29,507 bases of DNA from Sanchytrium tribonematis. Its lineage: Eukaryota; Sanchytriomycota; Sanchytriomycetes; Sanchytriales; Sanchytriaceae. The notes below the pieces were generated by a model. The model saw only the letters and a program-made list of their open reading frames with translations, was not told the DNA's origin and did no database searches. The position numbers and the translations under genes were made by a program. The stretch is taken from assembly GCA_018985235.1 (NCBI GenBank), contig JADGIG010000054.1:1-29507 (forward strand), written 5' to 3'. Below, in pieces: positions 16,626-23,792 of the stretch (positions within the stretch are counted from its first letter, which is position 1; each line of letters opens with the position of its first letter).

Positions 16626-16677
16626 GTTATGAAAAATAAATAGAAATTGATTTTTTCTAGGTACGCTGCTGAAACAG

Positions 16678-17757
16678 ATGTTAAAATTGGCATCCATTGT
16701 ACTTGTTGGTGTCATTGCCATATTGGGTGTGTATCTACAACAAACGATTAAGATAATAGGTGTATTCCGAGAAACTTATGAAAAGGGAGATTGTAAACCA
16801 TTACAACAAGGATTTTGTGAAAAAGCTGTCTCTTTTGAAGATAAGATTTATACAATATGCTCAACTTTTAAGAAAAGAAGCAAATATTATCCTACTTTGC
16901 ACGTTTTAAATGAAGATACTGAGCAACAAGACGAATTATTTGTTTACGATGGTAAATTAAGAAAAATAGAAATCGATTTTAAAAAAGGATTACTTGTTAA
17001 CGGATTTGACATCAAAAAATTTGGAAGTAAAGCCTTACTTGTAGCAACTAATGTTTTCAATCATACGGTTGAAGAGTTTGAATTGGGAGAGACATTGGTG
17101 CACAAACGAACTATCAAAAGTGATTTATTTCATGCTCTGGATGATGTTGCTATAGCTGGCAAAGGCCAATACGTAATCACGAATGATCATTCTGTTCAGG
17201 CAGCTGATAATTTGTTTTATCGCGTGTTGGAGGACACTTTTTCACTTCCAAATGGAAATGTAATTTTGTTCAAGGACGAAAAGGCATCTGTAATTATTGG
17301 TCATGTCCCTAATGCGAATAGCCTCTTATTGAAATATGAAGAAGGTTTGCAATTGTGGGTAAGCTCTCCGAGTGAAGGTGCAATTTTTAGATATAATTTC
17401 AACCCAGATGAAAATGATTACACCAATATCGATAGAATCAAATTAGACTTTCCACCCGACAATCTTTCACAACACAAAGGAGTTGTCCACATCGCTGGAA
17501 TGGTCAAAGCATTTAATACATTACAGGGAATTCTCAAACTTAGAAGCGGTGACGAGGATGCTTATTTTAAAACCGACCTAACTAGCCAAATTGTAGAAAT
17601 CAAAAATGAAACCTCGAATCAAAAATTCTTTGGGAATTTGTTTTCCAAAACAATTAAGGCGCAGTCTAGAAAATTGCATTTTAGCACTGGAGCTGTAAAA
17701 TATGAAAATGGATATCTAGTTACTGGTTTTAACACTTTGATGTTTTGCACTGAATAA
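16678..17757 (+). CDS. Paraoxonase/SMP-30-like beta-propeller, membrane anchored
   Basis: 359 aa. A signal-anchor helix lies at about residues 4-21, followed by a beta-propeller-like domain with the layout of animal PON1. Recognisable correspondences are a TNDH calcium-site motif (about 168-171), a PNANSLLL block equivalent to PON FANGINIS, a PDNLS motif for the D269-N270 pair, and a C-terminal segment ending in Cys as in PON. The His of the PON NPHG motif (H115) is not seen, so lactonase/arylesterase activity is uncertain. The enzyme would face the ER lumen or outside. A strictosidine-synthase-like relative is the main alternative. Confidence 0.65.
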   Translation: MLKLASIVLVGVIAILGVYLQQTIKIIGVFRETYEKGDCKPLQQGFCEKAVSFEDKIYTICSTFKKRSKYYPTLHVLNEDTEQQDELFVYDGKLRKIEIDFKKGLLVNGFDIKKFGSKALLVATNVFNHTVEEFELGETLVHKRTIKSDLFHALDDVAIAGKGQYVITNDHSVQAADNLFYRVLEDTFSLPNGNVILFKDEKASVIIGHVPNANSLLLKYEEGLQLWVSSPSEGAIFRYNFNPDENDYTNIDRIKLDFPPDNLSQHKGVVHIAGMVKAFNTLQGILKLRSGDEDAYFKTDLTSQIVEIKNETSNQKFFGNLFSKTIKAQSRKLHFSTGAVKYENGYLVTGFNTLMFCTE

Positions 17758-17763
17758 AAGAAT

Positions 17764-17895
17764 TTATTTCTTGAAGCTGGTACTGTAAGTTGTCACAAAT
17801 CTCATCGATTTCTTCTGCTTCATTACTTCAGGTTCCACTGGCTTTACTTTTTCATTTCTTAGCCTTTCCAGTTCCTTTCGTGAAAATGAAATCAT
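17764..17895 (-). CDS. Possible 43-aa basic ORF
   Basis: An open frame from ATG (17895) to TAA (17766-17764), starting MISFSRKELERLRNEK and ending in Lys-Lys. It is rich in Lys, Arg and Glu like a real small protein, and it fills most of the 128-bp gap between two genes. It overlaps the Ste24 start codon on the other strand by 10 bp, which counts against it. No family is recognised. Confidence 0.25.
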   Translation of the reverse strand: MISFSRKELERLRNEKVKPVEPEVMKQKKSMRFVTTYSTSFKK

Positions 17896-19127
17896 ATTTG
17901 ACCTATTTTCTAAGAGGAGGAAACAAGAAAATGTTGCAATGGATTATTACAATGTCGCTTCTAGGCTTTGCGTTTGAATTTTTCATCAATTATAGGCAAT
18001 ATAAGTACTTGAACATATTTCCCAGAGAGATTAAAGAATACTTTAATGAAGAAGAATACACCAAGAATAGAAACTATAAACAAGCACTAGTTCAGCTGCA
18101 TCTATTTGAACTGATTTGTTGCACCATATTTGACATTTACTTATTTACAAAGTACAATGAGATTTATAATTTCATACAGTTCCAAAGCAATTTTTTGCAA
18201 GCGATTGCCTTTTTGTGTGCAACATTTTTTTTGCATTACACTATGAAATTACCATTCGATTATTTTAAGCATTTCAGAATTGAGCAAATGTACGAATTTA
18301 ACAAAATGACGATCGGATTATATCTTAAAGATAAAGCAAAGTGGTCCGTAATGTTTGTCGTTTTGATTTCAATATTTTTGGGAATCTTGAATTTGGTAAT
18401 TGATATCAATATTTTTGTCATTTGGTTGAGTATTGTAGCATTCCAAGTCTTCATTCTTTATCTTGGACCATATATTATGGCTTTATTTAATGAATTTTCT
18501 TTGTGTAAGGATGACTTGAAAGATAAAATTAGTCATATGTGTGAAAAAGTCAACTATCCATTGGGTGGGGTGTATACCATGGATCAAGGTCAAAGAAGTA
18601 GTCATTCTAATGCGTTTATGTATGGGCTCTTTAAAAAATATATTGTACTTTTTGACACGCTATTATCTCAATTAAACGACTCTGAAATTGTAGCAGTTTT
18701 GAATCACGAGCTTGGTCACTGGTATTATTCACATGTCACCAAACTAGTTGTTCATCAATGCTTGTGGATACTCTTATTCTGTGTTGGATATCCACTATTT
18801 GTTGGATATTCTGATAGTTCATTAAAATGTCTGGAAAACAAATTGGTTGCATTTGTCATTTATTTTCAATTTTTAGGACCAATTGCAAATTTGATGCAGA
18901 TTTCTCAACATGCCATTACTAGAGTATTTGAATACCAGGCAGATAAATTTGCATTTGAGCATGGTTACGGTTTAGAATTATCGAGTGCCTTGGACAAACT
19001 TATGAGAAAGAACCTTGGTGTCTACAGCGAGTGGTTATACGCACTAACCAAAGAAAGTCATCCTAGAGTGCTTGAAAGACTATTCGTTTTGAAAGCATTG
19101 ATGTCAGAATCTAAAAAGACAAAATAA
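17886..19127 (+). CDS. STE24: CAAX prenyl protease 1 (Ste24/ZMPSTE24)
   Basis: 413 aa from the first ATG at 17886; the frame upstream has only a TTG. It is a multi-pass membrane metalloprotease of family M48A. The zinc motif HELGH is at 274-278 and the third ligand Glu is in FEYQAD at about 349. About seven hydrophobic helices are visible, and a conserved MDQGQRSSHSNAFMYG block precedes the zinc site. Family length is about 450 aa. It cleaves the -AAX tripeptide of farnesylated CAAX proteins and clears clogged translocons at the ER and inner nuclear membrane. The stop is 13 bp from the convergent gene. Confidence 0.95.
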   Translation: MKSYLTYFLRGGNKKMLQWIITMSLLGFAFEFFINYRQYKYLNIFPREIKEYFNEEEYTKNRNYKQALVQLHLFELICCTIFDIYLFTKYNEIYNFIQFQSNFLQAIAFLCATFFLHYTMKLPFDYFKHFRIEQMYEFNKMTIGLYLKDKAKWSVMFVVLISIFLGILNLVIDINIFVIWLSIVAFQVFILYLGPYIMALFNEFSLCKDDLKDKISHMCEKVNYPLGGVYTMDQGQRSSHSNAFMYGLFKKYIVLFDTLLSQLNDSEIVAVLNHELGHWYYSHVTKLVVHQCLWILLFCVGYPLFVGYSDSSLKCLENKLVAFVIYFQFLGPIANLMQISQHAITRVFEYQADKFAFEHGYGLELSSALDKLMRKNLGVYSEWLYALTKESHPRVLERLFVLKALMSESKKTK

Positions 19128-19140
19128 ATCCAGATATTTA

Positions 19141-19506
19141 CTAAAATAATTTTAGCAATAGCATAACCAGGAACAGCATGCTGGGATTTAATCCTGCACT
19201 ACTAGGTGCAAATCTGGGTCTAATCGCAGCAAATGTTTGAGTAGCCAGAATCTCTGTGCTTTTTCCATCAATGACTGTTTGCGTAGTCGCATAAGTAACA
19301 AAAAAATCCACAGTTTGGGATGCCGACAGACTGGTTACCTGATCAATTTTTTGTATAGTTTGCGCATTTGGGGGTGCTTGTGTTGGAAGCGGCGTAGACG
19401 ATGTGGGTGTCGATGATGATTTGGGAGGATTAGAAATTGGTGGCTGAGGGTTATTTGGAGGAGTAGTAGGCGTAGGCGGTGTTGTCGAAATAGTGTTGTT
19501 GGCCAT
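19141..19506 (-). CDS. Pro/Thr-rich protein with hydrophobic C-terminus
   Basis: 121 aa. Residues 5-48 are almost entirely Pro, Thr, Ser and Asn, like fungal cell-surface stalks. A short globular part (about 50-95) follows. The end looks like a GPI-attachment signal: a small-residue SSAG site and then about 12 hydrophobic residues. There is no N-terminal signal peptide, and an in-frame TGA lies three codons before the ATG, so it cannot simply start earlier. It could be tail-anchored, or a short 5' exon with a signal sequence may be missing. I searched upstream for a 19-nt GTA...TAG intron and found none. Confidence 0.55.
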   Translation of the reverse strand: MANNTISTTPPTPTTPPNNPQPPISNPPKSSSTPTSSTPLPTQAPPNAQTIQKIDQVTSLSASQTVDFFVTYATTQTVIDGKSTEILATQTFAAIRPRFAPSSAGLNPSMLFLVMLLLKLF

Positions 19507-19756
19507 TAAATTTCAATTGATTCTCCTGCTTTGTTACGATTTATCTCCAATGTGTAACGCATATGAGCCAAATATCGGACATGAGTGATTTCAAACATTT
19601 AGATTGTTTAGAAATAGGTTTCTTTGATATTCGAACGAGAAGATAGATGGACCTTGACTCTATAGGAGTATATTAATCCACATGCGACGTGGCTAAATTG
19701 AAGGGGTGAATTTTTAAATTTAAAACTCTATAAATAGCCAAGATGCCTTAATTCAT
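19507..19756. promoter_or_regulatory. 250-bp divergent intergenic region
   Basis: Lies between the Pro/Thr-rich gene and a small basic ORF. A TATA-like CTATAAATAG is at about 19729-19738, some 20 bp before the plus-strand ATG. No other gene or RNA is recognised. Confidence 0.4.
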
Positions 19757-19948
19757 ATGGAAGGTAAAAAGCCTATGCGAACAGCTCATCATGTTCAAAA
19801 TAAAAGTCACTCTTCCAAAGATAAGCATGTAAAGGCACCTGAAAAACATTCTAAAGTGACAATGGATAAAAAAGAAGACGCAAATCACTTGCAAAAGCCG
19901 AATTTATTCATTGGAGACGTTTACTCCTACTATGGATCACATCAATAA
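19757..19948 (+). CDS. Small Lys/His-rich protein of unknown function
   Basis: 63 aa, dominated by Lys, His, Ser and Asp up to residue 46, then a distinct end (PNLFIGDVYSYYGSHQ). A TATA-like element sits just upstream of the ATG. The last 12 nt overlap the stop region of the convergent Hal2 gene. Composition and the non-random C-terminus favour a real gene, but no family is recognised. Confidence 0.45.
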   Translation: MEGKKPMRTAHHVQNKSHSSKDKHVKAPEKHSKVTMDKKEDANHLQKPNLFIGDVYSYYGSHQ

Positions 19949-20782
19949 ACTCCTATGACACCCAATTATACCTTTCACTATTAAATCTTTTTGATATTCT
20001 ATAGTCACGGGGGAGTGGTCAGGTTGTACTACCGCCCCATTAGCCTCTAGAATTGCTAAATATCCAGCAGCATGATCCCACACTTTTTCCACATAAGATT
20101 TAGGAGTTGCTCTTAAATAATACCCAACTTCGCCTCTGGCAACAATGACGTATTTGGCTTGACTATCCATCCTAACAATTTTATCTATTTTATGCTTGTT
20201 GACAAACTCATCAATGTCATGGGTATCAACATGGCTTGATTCAAACGACTGTGCCAAAGACGCGAGTGGTTTGCATTCGCATTTTAAACTATTTGAGATA
20301 TCCCATGGTTTATAGAGTGAGCTTTGATAGCAACCCTTGTCTTTAATGGCAACCATTAATGTTCCACGATCTTGGTCCGACATCGAAGGAAATCCCAAAT
20401 TAGGACAACCAATGATTGAAAACAGTACATTACCATCAAAGTAGGCTAAGCAGACCGCATATTGATCATCACGAATATAACCTTTTGTCCCATCTATTGG
20501 ATCCAAGATAAATCCTTTACTTCCTACATGCCTTTTATCAAAAATATCCCAGTTGACTTTAACGGGGGATATTTCATCTATTTCAGATCTTAATTCTAAA
20601 TTTGGTTTGCTTTCTTCTGAAATAAAATTATCGTTGAGCATCGTTGTAATGATGGCCTGACTAGTAAAATCAGCTAAAGTAACTGGACTCTGATCGGTTT
20701 TGGTATTTATTTTCTTGGGGAGCTTGGAAATGGTTTTACAAGCTACTTGAACGGCCTCAATTGCTATGCCTAATTTTTGCAT
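19937..20782 (-). CDS. MET22: 3'(2'),5'-bisphosphate nucleotidase (Hal2/Met22/BPNT1 type)
   Basis: 281 aa of the lithium-sensitive inositol-monophosphatase fold. Metal-site motifs are in order: DQSPVTLAD (30-38), Glu-Glu at about 56-57 (SEES), DPIDGTKG (94-101), and WDHAAG at about 235-240. The RDDQYAVCLA segment after DPIDGTKG is specific to Hal2/BPNT. It is shorter than yeast Hal2 (357 aa), with loops trimmed between the EE and DPIDGT motifs. It converts 3'-phosphoadenosine 5'-phosphate (PAP) to AMP, protecting RNA exonucleases and sulfate assimilation. It begins 30 bp after the co-oriented transporter gene. Confidence 0.93.
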   Translation of the reverse strand: MQKLGIAIEAVQVACKTISKLPKKINTKTDQSPVTLADFTSQAIITTMLNDNFISEESKPNLELRSEIDEISPVKVNWDIFDKRHVGSKGFILDPIDGTKGYIRDDQYAVCLAYFDGNVLFSIIGCPNLGFPSMSDQDRGTLMVAIKDKGCYQSSLYKPWDISNSLKCECKPLASLAQSFESSHVDTHDIDEFVNKHKIDKIVRMDSQAKYVIVARGEVGYYLRATPKSYVEKVWDHAAGYLAILEANGAVVQPDHSPVTIEYQKDLIVKGIIGCHRSLLM

Positions 20783-20812
20783 GTTTGTAATTGTCTCCGT
20801 ACATATTTATTT

Positions 20813-21739
20813 CTATATTTTGCTTTTCACATTTTCTTTCTCAACATAGCTAATATAGGCATATAATAAACCACCTATCATAGCAATAGACATCCCTAAA
20901 ACATTATAAAATTCATAAATATAATCACGGAACATAAATAGACCAAAAATAAGTTGTATGTAACCTTTTACTTGGCCTAAAATAGATTGAGTTAGGGGAG
21001 AATTGATATTGGTATTGAAATATATCCCTACGTTCAACAAAAAAGAAAATAAGACACAAATAAACAAATTAAACAAAAACGCAGGGGTCATGTTATACTT
21101 CAATAAAGAATCTTGCATTCCCAAAGAAATAACCGCAGCCATTGGAAGCGATAGGATGTTGTTGTAATAAAGCAAAGTTAATGGCTCCATTTTAAGCATC
21201 TTGCCATAGTGTTTGACAAGTACAATATATAAGGCAGTCAAAAGATTCGCGATAATTGCAATAGTATATGAGAAAATATCAAAAGTCAAATCTTTCGCAC
21301 CCGCCAAGACTGTTCCAAAAATAATTACCGCAACGGAATATAAGATGTTTAAACTTGGAAGCCGCTGATACATGCGATATTCAACTAGTATTACCAGTAC
21401 GATTCCAGATCTTCGAAGTGTATTATATATTGGAATGTTGATGTACTGAAGAGCCATCAGTCCAAATAAAATATTGCTTAAATATATCATTGCTAGTGGA
21501 ATGATACGAATAAATTGGTCCTGTCTTATATTTTCAAGTTTGATAAATCCCAAGTGATGCAATATTCTAGTCAATAAAATCCCTGTTATGGATTGAAATA
21601 CAGTGAGTAATGTGGGAGAATCAAACCCAAAAGTTGCAAACATGTTTTTGTTGAATAAAACCAAAGTGATTGAAACAAACGAATAAAAAGATGCAACACC
21701 TACCTTGACCAAAGTTGTTGGTTCTTTGACTAGTACCAT
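20813..21739 (-). CDS. Nucleotide-sugar transporter-like protein (SLC35/TPT family)
   Basis: 308 aa with about ten hydrophobic helices across the whole length, the drug/metabolite-transporter fold. Family signs are the NKNMFATFGFDSPTLLT block near the start, PIYNTLRRSGI (about residues 105-115), GAKDLTFD, and LLYYNNILSLP, closest to SLC35D-type UDP-sugar carriers. The GALNK signature of GDP-mannose carriers is absent (here GQVKGY). It is expected in the Golgi or ER, exchanging a UDP-sugar for UMP; the substrate cannot be read from sequence. The ATG at 21739 is used, since the frame beyond it has only a TTG. Confidence 0.85.
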   Translation of the reverse strand: MVLVKEPTTLVKVGVASFYSFVSITLVLFNKNMFATFGFDSPTLLTVFQSITGILLTRILHHLGFIKLENIRQDQFIRIIPLAMIYLSNILFGLMALQYINIPIYNTLRRSGIVLVILVEYRMYQRLPSLNILYSVAVIIFGTVLAGAKDLTFDIFSYTIAIIANLLTALYIVLVKHYGKMLKMEPLTLLYYNNILSLPMAAVISLGMQDSLLKYNMTPAFLFNLFICVLFSFLLNVGIYFNTNINSPLTQSILGQVKGYIQLIFGLFMFRDYIYEFYNVLGMSIAMIGGLLYAYISYVEKENVKSKI

Positions 21740-21781
21740 TTGATTTTTAATTTGCAACAGGGGTAATGATATAAATTTAGT

Positions 21782-22610
21782 TTAATTTATTTCTTTTGGC
21801 TGTTGATTGGAAATGGAGGGATATGCAGTGGCATATAATGTAGTTCCGAAATGGAATCTTTTGAAGCTTGTATTATTAAAGATCGATTGAATCATCTCAC
21901 CTACATTTCTATTAAATCTACATCCCCAATTTTGATTGTCGGCATTTCTGTCCAAATGATTATTTATAAATTCCCAATTTGAAGCATTGAAATCTGGTTT
22001 ATCTTTACAAGATTTCCCATGTTCTAGAAACAAAATCTTGCCATTTTTCTTAACAACACGAGACATTTCCAAAAGTGCCTTTTCTGGATTATCAAATGAA
22101 CATAACGTAAGTGTCGAAACAACTGTGTCAAAAGAATCATTTTCAAAAGGCAGGTCTTCAGAGTCGGCTTTTAAAGTTGAAATGGGAACCGAGTTTAGCC
22201 AGTATTTCCAAGAGGATTTTAATTTTTCTAATTTCGGAAAACTCTGTTCCAACATTTTCATTGAACCATCCGTCAGAGTCAGAGACTCCATTTTAAAATA
22301 CGGATAATATTTTAAATTTTTGTTAGTTCCGCTGCCTATTTCTAAAACTTTACCGTGACAATTCCACAATAGAAATCTCCGCAAGATTGGGATTCCAGTA
22401 AGTATTTCTTCGAAGTTTGTACTTTTGTCAAAATTGTCTGCAGCTCTGTCGTATATTTAATTTCTCATTTAATTTCTCATGCATATTATTACTGTTTTTG
22501 ATGACAGGCGCTGTATATGCTTCTTCCACTATTTTTTGCCCATATGAGTAACTGGTATATGTGACAGCGATACAGCCACTAATTACCAACACTGTACGAA
22601 ATCTACTCAT
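21782..22610 (-). CDS. Oms1-like mitochondrial membrane methyltransferase, frame interrupted
   Basis: The reading frame starts at ATG 22610, with an N-terminal membrane helix (about residues 6-22), and breaks near 22456-22458. The body continues in another frame to 21782. Skipping one A of an AAA run (TTT on +) joins KLN to IYDRAADNFDKS, which is exactly where the conserved 'YDxxAxxYDKS' segment of Oms1 begins, and gives 275 aa. The SAM-binding motif LEIGSGTNKN follows, then LTLTDGS, TLTLCSF and GCRFNRNVGEM near the end. Yeast Oms1 is an inner-membrane protein with a class I methyltransferase motif. No GT donor exists where a 19-nt intron would be needed. So this is a sequencing indel, a true lesion or a programmed shift. 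Confidence 0.8.
22455..22478. repeat. Perfect 12-bp tandem duplication
   Basis: ATTTAATTTCTC occurs twice in a row, encoding two EKLN units on the minus strand in the linker after the membrane helix of the Oms1-like protein. The reading-frame break lies at its edge, suggesting slippage. Confidence 0.9.
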
Positions 22611-22632
22611 ACAAATTTATGACTAAGGAGTC

Positions 22633-23685
22633 ATGAAATTTAAATTAATATCTTGGAATATTTTAGCACAAACAAGCATTAAAACAGAACAATTTCCACA
22701 TATGAATCGCGGAACTTTGAAAAGAAAGCATCGGCAACCACTAATCATAAATGAAATCGTAAGAGAAAAAGCAGATATTGTAGTTTTGCAAGAATTAGAT
22801 GATCCATCTTTTATGGTTGAAAAATGTGGTTACAGCGGGTATTTTGAGAAAAAGACGCAAAGCCTAAACGGTTGTGGCATTTTTTGGAATGACAAATTCA
22901 AGATAAAGAAGAGTTTTATCCATCCCTCAATACCCTTCGAAAATATTTGGGAGCACGATAATGCTTTTCTGATGGGAGTTATACTTGAGTGTGATAAAAA
23001 TGAAATTATGGTTTGCACGACACATTTGTATTGGCATCCAATGGGTGATTTTGCCAGGCTAAGAGGTATGGTAAGCTGTTTACAATATTTATCCAAATTC
23101 AAAAAAATGCCCATTATATTCGCGGGAGATTTTAATTCCACGCCGGACACCGCAGTCTACAGACTTGCGACACATTGCGAGTCTGATTTAAAGCTTACTC
23201 GTTTACAAATTAGCGAGCTGGTGCAATCGTATGACGAAGGAGTCAAGAGAAGTCTGAAGCGAAATCCAAGTTCGAAATTTACAGAATTAGGAGATAAACC
23301 TTGGAAATCTTTCTGGATATATATAAACGATCTAATTTCTACCCAAGAAATCTTAACGCTGAAAAGTTCCTATTCACAGTATGGTCAACATATGAATTTG
23401 ATCGACTCAAAAAATCGAATTGGTAAGCCAATACATAAAATACATACCGAAAATACTGTTTTTAATATCAAAAATCAGGCCAATGAAAATCAGCATCATT
23501 ATTTTGAACCTTATTACACCAATTATTGCATCAACTTTAAGGCTTGTATAGACTACATATTTTATCATAATTTAAATGTCACTAATATTCTTGACTTGAG
23601 CTCGGAGATCGACGTCATCAATGGTCTTCCTTCTGCTGATTTTCCAAGTGATCATTTAATTTTAGGTTTAGAATTCACACTATGA
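22633..23685 (+). CDS. Ngl2/CCR4-type exonuclease-endonuclease-phosphatase family protein
   Basis: 350 aa, nearly all catalytic domain, without the LRR of CCR4. Active-site motifs are SWNILAQ (residue 8 on), VLQELDD (about 52-58), THLYWHP (about 133), GDFNSTP (about 163), CIDYIF (about 314) and SDHLIL (about 340). The start SWNILAQ-FPHM resembles yeast Ngl1/2/3 and Angel. Ngl2 trims the 3' end of 5.8S rRNA; Ngl3 and Angel act on poly(A) or 2',3'-cyclic ends. Which role applies here is not evident. The ATG is only 22 bp from the divergent Oms1-like ATG. Confidence 0.88.
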   Translation: MKFKLISWNILAQTSIKTEQFPHMNRGTLKRKHRQPLIINEIVREKADIVVLQELDDPSFMVEKCGYSGYFEKKTQSLNGCGIFWNDKFKIKKSFIHPSIPFENIWEHDNAFLMGVILECDKNEIMVCTTHLYWHPMGDFARLRGMVSCLQYLSKFKKMPIIFAGDFNSTPDTAVYRLATHCESDLKLTRLQISELVQSYDEGVKRSLKRNPSSKFTELGDKPWKSFWIYINDLISTQEILTLKSSYSQYGQHMNLIDSKNRIGKPIHKIHTENTVFNIKNQANENQHHYFEPYYTNYCINFKACIDYIFYHNLNVTNILDLSSEIDVINGLPSADFPSDHLILGLEFTL

Positions 23686-23792
23686 CAAATCAACTTCGCT
23701 CGCCTTTGTCGCCAATAAAGTAGTATTTCACTTTGTCTGCAGTCAAATTCTCCTTTATGTAATTTTTAAAAAGATACAATCCCCTTGTTTTT

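Noticed and set aside
16626-16721. N-terminal extension of proteasome beta-4 to the ATG at 16721
   Set aside because: It would overlap the start of the divergent gene, and Pre1/PSMB2 proteins begin directly at MEQTIG-like sequence.
22428-22478. A 19-nt intron explaining the Oms1-like frame break
   Set aside because: The switch must occur between the TAA of the downstream frame and the TGA of the upstream frame, and no GT lies where a 19-nt donor is required. Longer GT-AG options would remove the conserved YDRAAD segment.
22571-22605. 19-nt GTA...TAG string within the Oms1-like first exon
   Set aside because: Splicing it leads to a stop (TAG) 15 codons later and destroys the membrane helix.
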